A DNA stretch of 64,000 bases from Chitinolyticbacter meiyuanensis (GCF_008033135.1 NZ_CP041335.1:434001-498000); one strand, 5' to 3'. Positions 19,128 through 28,643 are shown, numbered from the stretch's first letter. The notes: generated from the sequence alone by a model not told the origin. A program made the numbers and translations.

Positions 19128-19748
19128 ATGAGCGCCACACCCATCAAATTGATCGTCGGCCTGGGCAATCCGGGCGCCGAATATGCGGCCACCCGCCACA
19201 ACGCCGGATTCTGGTGGGTGGACCAGTTGGCGCGCGACGGGGGCACTACGCTGCGGCACGACAACAAGTTCCACGGCCTGATCGGCCGTGCCCGGCTGCA
19301 CGGCCATGAAGTGTGGCTGCTGCAACCGCAGACCTTCATGAACCGCAGCGGACTCTCGGTGGTGTCGGTGGCGCAGTTCTATCGCATTCTGCCGCACGAA
19401 ATCCTGGTGGCGCACGACGAGCTCGACATCCCGCCCGGCCAGATCAAGTTGAAGCAGGGCGGCGGCACCGGCGGCCACAACGGGCTCAAGGACATCCAGG
19501 CGCACCTGTCCACGCCCAATTACTGGCGACTGCGCATCGGCATCGGCCATCCGGGCGATCGGGCACAGGTGGCGAGCTTTGTGCTGAAGCCGCCACGCGC
19601 CGAGGAGCAGGGGCCGATCGACGATACGTTGAACCGCGCCCACCTGATCGTGCCGCAACTGCTCGGCGGCGATCTCGGTGGCGCGATGCAGAAGCTGCAT
19701 ACGGACGATGCCAAGCGTCGCCCGCACAAGGCGGCGCCCGAGGGCTGA
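19128..19748 (+). CDS. pth: Peptidyl-tRNA hydrolase
   Basis: The protein has 206 residues. It opens with [20 protein letters not shown], carrying the catalytic His, and has the further blocks [23 protein letters not shown] and [13 protein letters not shown]. It cleaves peptidyl-tRNAs dropped from ribosomes. The start at 19128 puts the conserved core at its usual distance from the N-terminus. It is followed after three bases by a ParA-like gene, which is not the usual ychF neighbour. Confidence 0.96.
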   Translation: MSATPIKLIVGLGNPGAEYAATRHNAGFWWVDQLARDGGTTLRHDNKFHGLIGRARLHGHEVWLLQPQTFMNRSGLSVVSVAQFYRILPHEILVAHDELDIPPGQIKLKQGGGTGGHNGLKDIQAHLSTPNYWRLRIGIGHPGDRAQVASFVLKPPRAEEQGPIDDTLNRAHLIVPQLLGGDLGGAMQKLHTDDAKRRPHKAAPEG

Positions 19749-19751
19749 ACG

Positions 19752-20372
19752 ATGAAAACCATCCTGGTCGCCAACCCCAAGGGCGGCAGCGGCAAATCGA
19801 CGCTGGCCACCCAACTGGCTGCCCACTATGCGTGGGAAGGCGAAGGGGTGATGCTGGGCGACCTGGATCGGCAGCATACGGCGCGGCGCTGGCTGGATCT
19901 GCGGCCCGAGCACTACCCGGCCATTGCCGGCTGGGACCTTGCACCGGGCGAGCCGGCCCGGCCACCGAAGGGCACGACGGTAGCGATCCTCGACAGCCCC
20001 GCCGGCTTGCACGGCAAGAAGCTGGATGCGGCACTGGCCGTGGTCAGCCACGTGGTGGTGCCGGCGCAGCCCGCGAGCTTCGATGCCTGGGCGTTGACCG
20101 ATTTCTTTGTGGCGCTGCGCGAGACGCGGGCACTGCGCAAGGACAAGGTCAGGGTTGCCGTGGTCGGTATGCGCTACAACCCGCGCACGCAGGCAGCGCG
20201 GCGCTTCGCCGAGTTCGTCGCCGAGCAGTCGTTGCCGCTCGTCACCTGTATCCGCGACACCCAACTCTATGTGCAGCTGCAGCCACGCGGGCTGACGCTG
20301 TTCGACCTGCCGCACCTGCGCTACGCCCGCGATCTGGCGCAATGGCAACCGCTGCTCAACTGGCTCAAGTGA
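19752..20372 (+). CDS. Orphan ParA/MinD-family P-loop ATPase
   Basis: The protein has 206 residues. A deviant Walker A (NPKGGSGKST, residues 8-17) with the signature first Lys is followed by LGDLDRQ and the Walker B-like VAILDSPAG. These define the ParA/MinD group that positions plasmids, proteins or other cargo. No ParB or centromere-like repeat is nearby. It lies in a tight run pth-parA-cobW. It may act with the unknown protein encoded convergently at 21433-21963, but only proximity suggests that. Confidence 0.85.
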   Translation: MKTILVANPKGGSGKSTLATQLAAHYAWEGEGVMLGDLDRQHTARRWLDLRPEHYPAIAGWDLAPGEPARPPKGTTVAILDSPAGLHGKKLDAALAVVSHVVVPAQPASFDAWALTDFFVALRETRALRKDKVRVAVVGMRYNPRTQAARRFAEFVAEQSLPLVTCIRDTQLYVQLQPRGLTLFDLPHLRYARDLAQWQPLLNWLK

Positions 20373-20374
20373 TC

Positions 20375-21436
20375 ATGACCCTACCACCCCGCATCCCCGT
20401 CAATCTTGTCACCGGTTTTCTCGGCGTCGGCAAGACCACCGCGCTGACGCGGCTGCTGGCGGACAAACCGGCCGATGAATACTGGGCTGTGGTGGTCAAC
20501 GAATTTGGCGAGGTCGGCATCGATGGCGCGACACTGTCTGCGGCCGGCGCCAACCTCGATGTCGCCGAAGTGCCCGGCGGCTGCATCTGCTGCACCACCA
20601 GCCCGATGTTGCGCACTGCGCTGGGCCGCATCGTCAAGGCACGGCGCCCCGATCGCATCCTGATCGAGCCGTCCGGCCTGGGCCACCCTGCAGGCATCGT
20701 CGATTTGCTGCGCGAGCCGATGCAGGCCAAGGCCTTTGAGTTGCGCGCCGTCGTCACGCTGCTCGACCCGCGGCACCTCGACGATGCGCGCTACACCGGG
20801 CACGAAACCTGGCGTGCCCAACTGGAATTGGCCGATGTGCTGGTGCTGAACAAGATCGATCTGGCGAATCACGTCGAGCTGGAGCGTGCCCGCGCGCTGG
20901 CGATGGCGTTGTATCCGGCCAAGTTGGCGGTGGTCGAGGCGACGCAGGGCGCGTTCGACCCCGCCTTGCTCGATCTGGAGCTCGACGCTGCGCGCTGGGG
21001 TGAGGTGGCGCCGCACAGCGGTGCGCACGGCCTGGCCCCGACTCGCCGCAAGCCAGCCACGTCGGCAGCGGAAGCGGCGCCGTCCTACCCACTGAGAAAA
21101 ACGCAGTCCAGCCTGGGCTCGCACAGCTGCGGCTGGGTGTTCGCGCCGGAGACGGTGTTCGTGTCCTATCTGGTGGCTGACCTGTTCGAAGCGTTTGGCG
21201 AACCGGACAAGCTGGGTTTGGTTGGGCTGTCTCGCGCCAAGGGTGTGTTCCATACCGAGCGCGACTGGTATCGCTTCGACTGGGTCGACGGCGTGCCGGG
21301 CGCGGCGATCTCGGCCTATCGTCGTGACAACCGCTTCGAGGTGATCGTAGACAGCGAAACGCCGCCCGATTGGGCGGCGCTGGAAGCGGCCTTGCAGGCG
21401 GCGGTGATGCCTGCCACCTCGCAGGGGGCGGGCTAG
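20375..21436 (+). CDS. CobW/COG0523-family GTP-binding metallochaperone
   Basis: The protein has 353 residues. The N-terminal GTPase has Walker A GFLGVGKTT near residues 13-21, the metal-binding CICC at 70-73 (GGCICCTT), and NKIDLA. A C-terminal CobW domain follows, with SHSCGWVFAPETVF before it. Such proteins insert zinc, cobalt or another metal into target enzymes. No Zur box or cobalamin gene is nearby, so the metal is unknown. The start is two bases after the ParA-like stop. A much longer upstream frame is only a shadow of pth and parA. Confidence 0.9.
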   Translation: MTLPPRIPVNLVTGFLGVGKTTALTRLLADKPADEYWAVVVNEFGEVGIDGATLSAAGANLDVAEVPGGCICCTTSPMLRTALGRIVKARRPDRILIEPSGLGHPAGIVDLLREPMQAKAFELRAVVTLLDPRHLDDARYTGHETWRAQLELADVLVLNKIDLANHVELERARALAMALYPAKLAVVEATQGAFDPALLDLELDAARWGEVAPHSGAHGLAPTRRKPATSAAEAAPSYPLRKTQSSLGSHSCGWVFAPETVFVSYLVADLFEAFGEPDKLGLVGLSRAKGVFHTERDWYRFDWVDGVPGAAISAYRRDNRFEVIVDSETPPDWAALEAALQAAVMPATSQGAG

Positions 21437-21963
21437 CCCTTGAGCACTGCGCGGATCTGCGCGAGATAGGTCTGCGCCGTGGCCTCGTGGCCGCGCTCGC
21501 GCATCAACGTCAGCCAGCGCGTGATGCCGGCTTCAAGCACGGATTTGTCGACGGCGCCATCGAGCTGGCGCAGCAGATCGTCGAGCGCGCCGGACAGCTG
21601 GTTCTGGTTGCTCATGTGGAGAATGTTGCGGATGCGGGCCACCTGGCCGGCGCTGATGGTGCCGGCGGCGATCGTGATGGGAGCCGCCGGCGCAGGTGCG
21701 GCTACTGGTGCGGGTGCCGGCTTGGGCGAGGAGATCGCACCACCGGCAGCAACGCCGCCGACACGCTCGATGAAGCCATCCCATTCCAGCTCCATCAGCC
21801 GATGCACCATTTCCTTTTCCGGCAGTTGCAGCGCGAGCTGCCCGGCAGGGGTCTTGCCATCGATCATGATCAGCAGCTGGCGCAGCTTGGGCGAGAGCGC
21901 GTGACCGCGCGAGCGCACTTCTTCGGAGCCCAGATCCGTCTTGCGGAATACCACGTCCAGCAT
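21433..21963 (-). CDS. Conserved-looking protein of unknown function
   Basis: I do not recognise this 176-residue protein. It has an N-terminal helical region (about residues 1-70) with LSPKLRQLLIMIDGKT and a run of Leu/Glu typical of a winged-helix-like fold. An Ala/Pro linker (roughly 78-98) follows, then a helical C-terminal domain with a Gln/Leu-rich dimer-like segment. No membrane segment or signal peptide is seen. It overlaps the end of the CobW-type gene by four bases in convergent orientation. Codon use resembles its neighbours, so it is probably real. Confidence 0.65.
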   Translation of the reverse strand: MLDVVFRKTDLGSEEVRSRGHALSPKLRQLLIMIDGKTPAGQLALQLPEKEMVHRLMELEWDGFIERVGGVAAGGAISSPKPAPAPVAAPAPAAPITIAAGTISAGQVARIRNILHMSNQNQLSGALDDLLRQLDGAVDKSVLEAGITRWLTLMRERGHEATAQTYLAQIRAVLKG

Positions 21964-22229
21964 GCCCCACCCCCAGTGTCATACGAGCGCCATTTTTTAC
22001 CGCAAAGGCTGGCTTCACGAAAGCGCAAAACCCCTTATCGACACCGGCGGTCGCCTGGATTCGACCATTCCGGCAGTTGTTGCGCCCATGTCGCAATCGA
22101 CATATCCAGTTGAAAACAAGGCGCTAGCGTCTTTTCTACAAAAGCCGAGCACGGGAAAGGCGACCCGTCCGTCAATGATGAGCGGTCGGACTGTGTAAGC
22201 GATGTTTTCGCAACACTTGCACGTATTGA

Positions 22230-23162
22230 TCAATAAAAGCGGCGCAGATCCATGCCACGGTACAGGCCGGCCACTTGTTCACCATAGCCGTTGAACAGCA
22301 CCGTCTTGCGCCGCAGCAGCTCGCCGATGCGTCGCTCGCTGCCCTGGCTCCAGCGCGGATGGTCGACTTCCGGGTTCACGTTCGAGTAGAAGCCGTATTC
22401 CTGCGGGGCGGCCTTGTTCCAGGCCGTGGCCGGCTGTTGTTCGGTCAGCCGGATGCGCACGATCGATTTCGCACTCTTGAAGCCGTATTTCCACGGTACG
22501 ACCAGCCGGATTGGTGCGCCATTTTGATTGGGCAGTGCCTTGCCGTAGAGGCCGACGGCCAGCAGCGTCAATGGATGCATCGCCTCGTCGATACGCAGCC
22601 CCTCGGTGTATGGCCAGTCGAGCACGCCGCTGGCGAGGCCGGGCATCTGCTTGGGATCGGCCAGCGTGGTGAAGGCCACGTATTTGGCGCGAGAGGTCGG
22701 CTTTACCTGCCGCAGCAGTGTACCGAGTTCGAAGCCAACCCAAGGGATGACCATGGACCAGCCCTCGACGCAGCGCAGCCGGTACACTCGCTCCTCGAGT
22801 GGCGCGAGCTTGAGCAGCGTATCGATATCGTAAGTACGCGGCGCCTCGCACTCGCCTTCCACGATGACGGCCCACGGGCGAGGCCGTAGCGTGTGGGCAT
22901 TGCGCGCGGGTTCGTCCTTGTCGGTGCCGAACTCGTAGTAATTGTTGTAGCCGGTGATCTGTTCCAGGCTGTTGCGCGTCTCGCTGGTGCTGAAACGTCC
23001 CGGCCGCGCCGCCAGTGCCGATGGGTTTGTCGCGCCGGTTGCCTCGGGCAGCAGTGGCGCCAGTGCAAGACCGGCCAGGCCCTGCATCCAGCGGCGGCGT
23101 TCCAGGTAGACGGTTTCCGGCGTGATCTCGGAAGCGGTGGGCAGATCGTAGCGCAGCGCCAT
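22230..23162 (-). CDS. msrP: Protein-methionine-sulfoxide reductase, molybdopterin catalytic subunit
   Basis: The protein has 310 residues. A twin-arginine signal ([18 protein letters not shown]) near residues 23-40 sends it to the periplasm folded. The molybdopterin core includes the conserved Cys in [16 protein letters not shown], and later [16 protein letters not shown], both typical of YedY/MsrP. It reduces oxidised methionines in envelope proteins. The ATG at 23162 follows GAGGA. The expected haem-binding partner MsrQ is not next to it; a 59-residue membrane protein lies upstream instead. The palindrome TATTGATCAATA covers the stop codon. Confidence 0.93.
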   Translation of the reverse strand: MALRYDLPTASEITPETVYLERRRWMQGLAGLALAPLLPEATGATNPSALAARPGRFSTSETRNSLEQITGYNNYYEFGTDKDEPARNAHTLRPRPWAVIVEGECEAPRTYDIDTLLKLAPLEERVYRLRCVEGWSMVIPWVGFELGTLLRQVKPTSRAKYVAFTTLADPKQMPGLASGVLDWPYTEGLRIDEAMHPLTLLAVGLYGKALPNQNGAPIRLVVPWKYGFKSAKSIVRIRLTEQQPATAWNKAAPQEYGFYSNVNPEVDHPRWSQGSERRIGELLRRKTVLFNGYGEQVAGLYRGMDLRRFY

Positions 23163-23228
23163 GGTGCGTTCCTCACAGGCAATGGGCATCAGTCGGCGCA
23201 AGCGCCTTCCGATGACATCGGACCGGAT

Positions 23229-23408
23229 TCAGCGCGACAAGTGCCAGCCGAGCGCACCAATGGCGGTGAGCAGCAACACCGTTGCGGCGATGCGCATCGC
23301 GCGGTCGAGCTCACGCCGCCACTGCGGCTTGAACCAACTCATCACCAGCACCAGTACGGCCCAGGTCGCGAGGAGGTAGAGCGCCAGACGCAACAGTTTG
23401 GGCAACAT
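23229..23408 (-). CDS. Small two-helix membrane protein upstream of msrP
   Basis: A 59-residue frame starts at ATG 23408 and ends 66 bases before msrP on the same strand. It begins MLPKLLRLALYLLATWAVLV and contains a hydrophobic helix at about 6-25, a basic segment FKPQWRRELDR, and a second helix at about 38-56. It has no resemblance to MsrQ (about 200 residues, six helices). No Shine-Dalgarno is obvious. It may be co-transcribed with msrP; function unknown. It could be a membrane anchor or an accessory protein. Confidence 0.6.
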   Translation of the reverse strand: MLPKLLRLALYLLATWAVLVLVMSWFKPQWRRELDRAMRIAATVLLLTAIGALGWHLSR

Positions 23409-23428
23409 GGGCGGGCTGAATGTCCTTA

Positions 23429-23447
23429 CTTAAAGTAGCACTTTAAG
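23429..23447. promoter_or_regulatory. Perfect palindrome upstream of the msrP operon
   Basis: CTTAAAGT-AGC-ACTTTAAG is an exact 8-bp inverted repeat with a 3-base centre, 20 bases upstream of the small membrane protein start. Size and symmetry fit an operator for a dimeric regulator; no regulator is identified. Confidence 0.45.
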
Positions 23448-23553
23448 AATGTGAGCTTGAGGCTTCATTTTATTTTGTTTTGTATATCAGTGATTTGTCA
23501 TGCAATCGCCGACGTAAGTGATTGTATCAAAACGGAATTTCCGAATCCGCCCC

Positions 23554-23582
23554 TTGTGAGGGCGTTTTTTTTCCTCTATAGT
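23554..23582 (+). promoter_or_regulatory. Probable sigma-70 promoter of the dcw cluster
   Basis: TTGTGA (23554-23559) and TATAGT (23577-23582) are separated by exactly 17 bases and lie upstream of the MraZ repeats and mraZ. The layout matches the mra promoter of other bacteria. Confidence 0.7.
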
Positions 23583-23616
23583 GGGGCGCAGTGGGAAAAA
23601 GTGGGTGAAAGTGTAG
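23582..23616 (+). promoter_or_regulatory. MraZ operator repeats
   Basis: TGGGG, TGGGA, TGGGT and a weaker TGTAG are spaced exactly 10 bases apart (23582, 23592, 23602, 23612). TGGGN repeats on a 10-bp period are the known MraZ binding pattern, so autoregulation of the cluster is expected. Confidence 0.85.
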
Positions 23617-23646
23617 AAAACAACCCAACCCAGGAAGACGGAGAAC

Positions 23647-24084
23647 ATGTTCAGCGGTGTGGCGTCTCTCAACCTCGACAGCAAGGGGCGTTTGGCTATT
23701 CCGGCCAAGCATCGCGAACTGCTGTCCGCCCGCTGCGCTGGCCGCCTCGTCATTACCGTCGAGCCCTCCGGCTGCCTGCTGATCTATCCCGAACCCGACT
23801 GGTTGCCGGTGCGTGACCAGCTCAACCAGCTCACCGGTGCCCAGATGCCGATCCGCCGCTTCATCGTCGGCCATGCCGAGGATGTCGAGCTCGATTCGGC
23901 CGGCCGTGTGCTGATCTCGCCGCGGCTGAGGCAGATCGCCGGACTCGACAAGGAGATTGCCCTCGTCGGCATGGGCAACAAGTTCGAGCTGTGGGATGAG
24001 GCGAAGTGGGCGGCACAGAACGCCTCCGTCATGGCGATCGATCCAGCGGAGCTTGCCGCGCAGATGCAGGGCATCTCGCTGTGA
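23647..24084 (+). CDS. mraZ: Transcriptional regulator MraZ
   Basis: The protein has 145 residues, opening with [20 protein letters not shown], and contains the two AbrB-like SWN repeats with DxKGR (residues 11-15) and [10 protein letters not shown]. MraZ forms rings and represses its own dcw operon. GGAG lies upstream of the ATG. It is the first gene of an uninterrupted cluster running to ftsZ, directly behind its probable operator repeats. Confidence 0.97.
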   Translation: MFSGVASLNLDSKGRLAIPAKHRELLSARCAGRLVITVEPSGCLLIYPEPDWLPVRDQLNQLTGAQMPIRRFIVGHAEDVELDSAGRVLISPRLRQIAGLDKEIALVGMGNKFELWDEAKWAAQNASVMAIDPAELAAQMQGISL

Positions 24085-25010
24085 ACTTCGTGCACAAGAC
24101 CGTGCTGCTCCACGAAGCGGTCGACGCCCTGGCAATCCAACCCGAAGGCACCTACGTCGACGGCACCTTTGGTCGCGGCGGCCACTCGCGGCTGATCCTC
24201 TCGCAGCTGGGCGAGCAGGGGCGTCTGATCGCCTTCGACAAGGACCCGGCCGCCATCGCCGAGGCCGCCGGCATCGCCGACCCGCGCTTCTCCATTGTCC
24301 ACGCCGGATTTGCCGACCTGGCCGATGCGCTGGCGGCGCGTGGCGTGACCACCATCGACGGCCTGCTGCTCGATCTGGGCGTGAGTTCACCCCAGCTCGA
24401 CGACGGCAGCCGTGGCTTCAGTTTCCGATTCGATGCGCCGCTCGACATGCGCATGGACACCACCCGCGGCATGACGGTTGCGGAGTGGCTCAACACTGCC
24501 GATCAACAAGATATTGCCGAGGTGATACGTGACTATGGCGAAGAGCGGTTTGCTAAACAGGTTGCAGCAGCGATTGTTGCGCGTCGGGGCGAGCAGCCCA
24601 TCGCAACGACGCGGGAACTTGCCACACTCGTGGCAGGCGCCGTCCGCACCCGCGAGCCGGGTCAGGACCCGGCGACGCGTACCTTCCAAGCTCTACGGAT
24701 TTTCATCAATCGCGAGCTTGAGGAGTTGTCGCTGATCCTGCCGCAGGCATTGCGGCTGCTGCGCCCCGGCGGGCGTTACTCGATCATTGCCTTCCACTCG
24801 CTGGAAGACCGCATCGTCAAGCGCTTCATGCAGGACGCAAGCAAGTCGGACCTGCCTGACCGGCTGCCGGTTCGGGCGGCCGAAGTGCCGCCACCGCCGC
24901 TGCGGTTGATCGGCAAGCCGATCAGGGCGACGGCGGCAGAAGTGGACGACAACCCGCGCGCGCGCAGCGCGATCCTGCGGGTAGCGGAAAAAACGGAGGC
25001 GGCGCGATGA
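24081..25010 (+). CDS. rsmH: 16S rRNA (cytosine(1402)-N(4))-methyltransferase
   Basis: The protein has 309 residues from a GTG start that overlaps the mraZ stop (GTGA, 24081-24084), giving the N-terminus [18 protein letters not shown]-binding blocks [16 protein letters not shown] and [13 protein letters not shown], and [18 protein letters not shown] near the end, are diagnostic. It methylates C1402 in the ribosomal P site. An upstream in-frame ATG exists but is read through mraZ and has no homology, so GTG is chosen. Confidence 0.96.
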   Translation: MNFVHKTVLLHEAVDALAIQPEGTYVDGTFGRGGHSRLILSQLGEQGRLIAFDKDPAAIAEAAGIADPRFSIVHAGFADLADALAARGVTTIDGLLLDLGVSSPQLDDGSRGFSFRFDAPLDMRMDTTRGMTVAEWLNTADQQDIAEVIRDYGEERFAKQVAAAIVARRGEQPIATTRELATLVAGAVRTREPGQDPATRTFQALRIFINRELEELSLILPQALRLLRPGGRYSIIAFHSLEDRIVKRFMQDASKSDLPDRLPVRAAEVPPPPLRLIGKPIRATAAEVDDNPRARSAILRVAEKTEAAR

Positions 25011-25321
25011 TCCGCCTCAATCTCTTTTTGTTGGTCCTGCTGCTGCTGTGCGCGATGTCGGTCGTCACCAGCCAGCACAAGTCGCGCAAGCTCTACGCCG
25101 AATTGCAGAACGAGGCGGCGCACACGCGCAAGCTCGACGTCGAATGGGGCCAGCTGCAGCTGGAGCAGAGCACCTGGGCGATGCATTCGCGCATCGAGCA
25201 GGAAGCGACGCAGAAACTCGCCATGCAGCTGCCGGGCAGCAATCGCACGCAGGTGATCCTGCCGCGCGGCCAGGTCGTGGCCAAGCCCAAGTTGTCCGAA
25301 GACACGTCGGCGGATCACTGA
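25007..25321 (+). CDS. ftsL: Cell division protein FtsL
   Basis: The protein has 104 residues. A short cytoplasmic start is followed by one transmembrane helix (about residues 4-20, [17 protein letters not shown]), then a periplasmic coiled coil. It forms a complex with FtsQ and FtsB that activates FtsWI. It overlaps rsmH by four bases and shares a base with the ftsI start. Sequence is poorly conserved in this family; position and topology support the call. Confidence 0.9.
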   Translation: MIRLNLFLLVLLLLCAMSVVTSQHKSRKLYAELQNEAAHTRKLDVEWGQLQLEQSTWAMHSRIEQEATQKLAMQLPGSNRTQVILPRGQVVAKPKLSEDTSADH

Positions 25322-27165
25322 TGAACGCGCCGCCCAACAACCGCACCCGCCAGCGCTATGCCCAGCAACTGAAGCTGGAGCGCTGGCGTGTCTGGTTCAT
25401 CGTCGGCGGTCTGATGTCGCTGTTCGGCGTGCTGATTGCGCGCGGCTTCTATCTGCAGGTGCTCAACGAGGGTTTCCTGCAGCAGCAGGGCGAAGCGCGC
25501 TACGCCCGCACGCTGAAGCTCGAGGCCAACCGTGGCATGATCACCGACCGCAACGGCGATCCACTGGCGATCTCCACCCCGGTACAGTCGATCTGGGGTA
25601 GCCCGCGCTCGATCAAGCTGCTGCCCGCAGGCGAGCAACGCCCGGCAGGCTGGGAGCCGAAGGACGAGAAGGACCCGGTGCCGATGTCGGCCGACGAAGT
25701 CGCCAAGCTCGCCAAGGCGCTGGATCTGCCGGCCAAGACCGTCGCTGCACGCCTCGGCACCAGCCGCAAGGGCGCCAGCGGCCAGACCAGCCAGCCGGAT
25801 TTCATCTGGCTGCGCCGGCACATGGCACCGCAGGACGCGAAGAAGGTGCTGGATCTCAACCTGCCTGGCATCTATGCGCAGACCGAGTTCCGCCGCTTCT
25901 ACCCGGCCGGCGACGTCACCGCGCACATCATCGGCTTCACCAACATCGATGGTCGCGGCCAGGAAGGCTTCGAGCTCACCCGGCAGGAGCAGCTCGCTGG
26001 CAAGCCGGGTAGCCGCACGGTGATCCGCGACCGCCGCGGTTTCATCGTCGAGGACATCTCGACGGTGATCCCGCCCAAGGATGGCGACACGCTGTCGCTG
26101 TCGATCGACCGTCGCATCCAGTACCTCGCCTACCGCGAACTGAAGAACACCGTCGAGGCCAACAAGGCGCTCGGTGGCGGCGTGGTGGTGCTCGATGCCC
26201 GCACCGGCGAGGTGCTGGCGCTGGCCAACGTGCCCTCGTACAACCCCAACAGCCGCGCCCGCATCGATCCGGCGCGCCGTCGCAATCGCGTGGTCACCGA
26301 TCTCTATGAGCCGGGTTCGACCATGAAGCCGATCACCATCGCTGCGGCGCTGGAATCGGGCAAGTTCACGCCGTCGACCGTGATTGACACCGGTGGTGGC
26401 GCGATGGGCATGGCCGGCTTCGTGATCAAGGACACCCATGCCTACGGTCCGCTGTCAGTCGAGCGCGTGCTGGTGAAGTCGTCCAACATCGGTACCGCGC
26501 GGATCGCGCTGCAGCTCGATCGCGAATACCTGTGGACCTACTACAACGCCATCGGCTTCGGTCAGCCGCCGCGCACCGGTTTCCCCGGCGAGGCCTCCGG
26601 CAAGCTGCGGGCGTGGAAGACCTGGCGCCCGGTCGAGCAGGCGACGATGGCCTACGGCTATGGCCTGTCGGTGAGCCTGATGCAGATGGCGCGTGCCTAC
26701 CAGGTGTTCGCCACCGACGGCGAGATCCGGCCGGTGACCTTCACCAAGCTGGTGGCGCCGCCGCCCGGCAAGCGCGTGTTCGATCCGGCCATCGCTCGCG
26801 AAGTGCGCTTCATGATGGAAAAGGTCACCCAGCCCGGCGGCACCGGCACGCGCGCGCAGGTGGTCGGCTACCGGGTGGCCGGCAAGACCGGCACGGCGAA
26901 GAAGGTAGGCATCGGCGGCTACGGCGAGAAACGCTACGTCGCTTCCTTTGTCGGCTTTGCACCGGTATCCGATCCACGCCTGATCGTGGCGGTGATGATC
27001 GACGAGCCGCAGGGCGACTCCTATTACGGCGGCACCGTCGCCGCTCCCCCGTTCGCGTCCATCGTGGCCGGCAGCCTGCGCATGCTCGGCGTGCCGCCCG
27101 ATGCGCCGACCGACAACATCCTGCTGCCCGGCCCGGATGAGCCGGAAGTGAAGGAAGAGACATGA
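25321..27165 (+). CDS. ftsI: Peptidoglycan D,D-transpeptidase FtsI (PBP3)
   Basis: The protein has 614 residues. A single N-terminal transmembrane helix near residues 23-43 is followed by a PBP dimerisation domain and a transpeptidase domain. The penicillin-binding motifs are complete: the SxxK nucleophile STMK at 333-336, SSN at 387-389 and KTG at 522-524. It cross-links septal peptidoglycan with FtsW. The ATG overlaps the TGA of ftsL by one base. Confidence 0.97.
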   Translation: MNAPPNNRTRQRYAQQLKLERWRVWFIVGGLMSLFGVLIARGFYLQVLNEGFLQQQGEARYARTLKLEANRGMITDRNGDPLAISTPVQSIWGSPRSIKLLPAGEQRPAGWEPKDEKDPVPMSADEVAKLAKALDLPAKTVAARLGTSRKGASGQTSQPDFIWLRRHMAPQDAKKVLDLNLPGIYAQTEFRRFYPAGDVTAHIIGFTNIDGRGQEGFELTRQEQLAGKPGSRTVIRDRRGFIVEDISTVIPPKDGDTLSLSIDRRIQYLAYRELKNTVEANKALGGGVVVLDARTGEVLALANVPSYNPNSRARIDPARRRNRVVTDLYEPGSTMKPITIAAALESGKFTPSTVIDTGGGAMGMAGFVIKDTHAYGPLSVERVLVKSSNIGTARIALQLDREYLWTYYNAIGFGQPPRTGFPGEASGKLRAWKTWRPVEQATMAYGYGLSVSLMQMARAYQVFATDGEIRPVTFTKLVAPPPGKRVFDPAIAREVRFMMEKVTQPGGTGTRAQVVGYRVAGKTGTAKKVGIGGYGEKRYVASFVGFAPVSDPRLIVAVMIDEPQGDSYYGGTVAAPPFASIVAGSLRMLGVPPDAPTDNILLPGPDEPEVKEET

Positions 27166-28643
27166 AGCCGCGTTCCTGGTCGTTGCCCGCCCTCGATTTC
27201 GCAGCCATCGACGCGCTCGCCGCCGGTCGCCACCTTGCGGTGGACAGCCGCCGCGTGAAGCCGGGCGACCTGTTCCTCGCTTTCCCCGGCGAATACGCCG
27301 ACGGCCGCGCCTATATCGAGGCGGCGATTGCCAATGGCGCTGGCGCGGTGCTGTGGGAGGCGGAAGGCTTTGCCTGGGATCCGGCCTGGGCCGTGCCCAA
27401 TCTGGCGATTTCGCAGCTGCGCGCGCAGGCCGGCATCGTGGCTGCGCACCTGCTGGGCTATCCGGCGCGGGCGATGACGGTATTCGGCGTGACCGGCACC
27501 AACGGCAAGACCTCGATCGCCAACTGGCTGGCGCAGTGCTACGCGGCACTGCACCGCAAGGTGGGCGTGCTCGGCACGCTGGGCAACGGCGTCTACCCGT
27601 CGCTGATCCCGTCCAGCCATACCACGCTCGATCCAGTGGCGTTGCAGGGCTGGCTGGCCGGCTTCGTCGACATCGATGTACAGGTGGTGGCGATGGAGGT
27701 GAGCTCGCACGGCCTCGCCCAGGCGCGGGCGCACGGCGTGGCGTTCGACGTCGCCATCTTCACCAATCTGACGCGCGATCACCTCGACTACCACGGCACG
27801 ATGGAAGCCTACGGGGCCGAGAAGGCCAAGCTGTTCGAGTGGGAAGGGCTGAAGGCCGCGGTGATCAATGCCGACGACCCGTTTGGCGCAGCGCTGCTGG
27901 GCCGGGTGCAACTGCCGAGGGTGCTCGGCTACGGCATCAAGCGCGGCGACGTGCGTGCCACCCGTATCGAGGCCACGCTGGCCGGGCTCACGCTGAACGT
28001 GACCACGCCGTATGGCGACGCCACGCTGGTGTCGTCGCTGGTCGGCCGCTTCAACGCCTACAACCTGCTGGCCTGCCTCGCCGCGCTGCTGGCGGCCGAT
28101 GTGCCGCTCGATGCCGCGGTGCGCGTGCTCGGCAGCGTGGAATCGGCTCCCGGCCGGATGCAGCGGTTGGGCGGGGAAGAGGTGCCGCTGGTGGTGGTCG
28201 ACTATGCCCACACGCCCGACGCACTGGAAAAGGCGCTGACCACCCTGCGCGAGGCCATGGGCAGCCGCGGGCGGCTCTATTGCGTGTTCGGCTGCGGCGG
28301 TGATCGCGATCGCGGCAAGCGCCCGCTGATGGGACGCGTTGCCTGCGAGCTGGCCAATACCGTGGTCATCACCAGCGATAACCCGCGCACCGAAACGCCG
28401 CAGCAGATCATCGAAGACATCGTTGCCGGCGTCGAAGGTGCCACCGGCAGCGGGCATGCCGATTACTCGGTCGAATCGGACCGCCGCGAGGCGATCGCCC
28501 ACACCGTGGCGCTGGCACAGCTTGGCGACGTGGTGCTGATCGCCGGCAAGGGTCACGAGCACTATCAGGAAATCGCCGGCGTACGCCATCACTTCGACGA
28601 CGTCGAAGAGGCGCGTGCCGCGCTGGAAAGGAAGAAACCATGA
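27162..28643 (+). CDS. murE: UDP-MurNAc-L-Ala-D-Glu:meso-diaminopimelate ligase
   Basis: The protein has 493 residues. The ATP-binding GTNGKT lies at residues 112-117, and DNPR at 406-409 is the signature for meso-diaminopimelate rather than lysine, which fixes the peptidoglycan type as DAP-containing. It adds the third residue of the stem peptide in the cytoplasm. It overlaps ftsI and murF by four bases each. Confidence 0.98.
   Translation: MKPRSWSLPALDFAAIDALAAGRHLAVDSRRVKPGDLFLAFPGEYADGRAYIEAAIANGAGAVLWEAEGFAWDPAWAVPNLAISQLRAQAGIVAAHLLGYPARAMTVFGVTGTNGKTSIANWLAQCYAALHRKVGVLGTLGNGVYPSLIPSSHTTLDPVALQGWLAGFVDIDVQVVAMEVSSHGLAQARAHGVAFDVAIFTNLTRDHLDYHGTMEAYGAEKAKLFEWEGLKAAVINADDPFGAALLGRVQLPRVLGYGIKRGDVRATRIEATLAGLTLNVTTPYGDATLVSSLVGRFNAYNLLACLAALLAADVPLDAAVRVLGSVESAPGRMQRLGGEEVPLVVVDYAHTPDALEKALTTLREAMGSRGRLYCVFGCGGDRDRGKRPLMGRVACELANTVVITSDNPRTETPQQIIEDIVAGVEGATGSGHADYSVESDRREAIAHTVALAQLGDVVLIAGKGHEHYQEIAGVRHHFDDVEEARAALERKKP

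Noticed and set aside
19313..20374. N-terminal extension in frame with the CobW-type gene
   Set aside because: It runs through pth and the ParA gene in another frame and has no homology; the GTPase fold begins at 20375.
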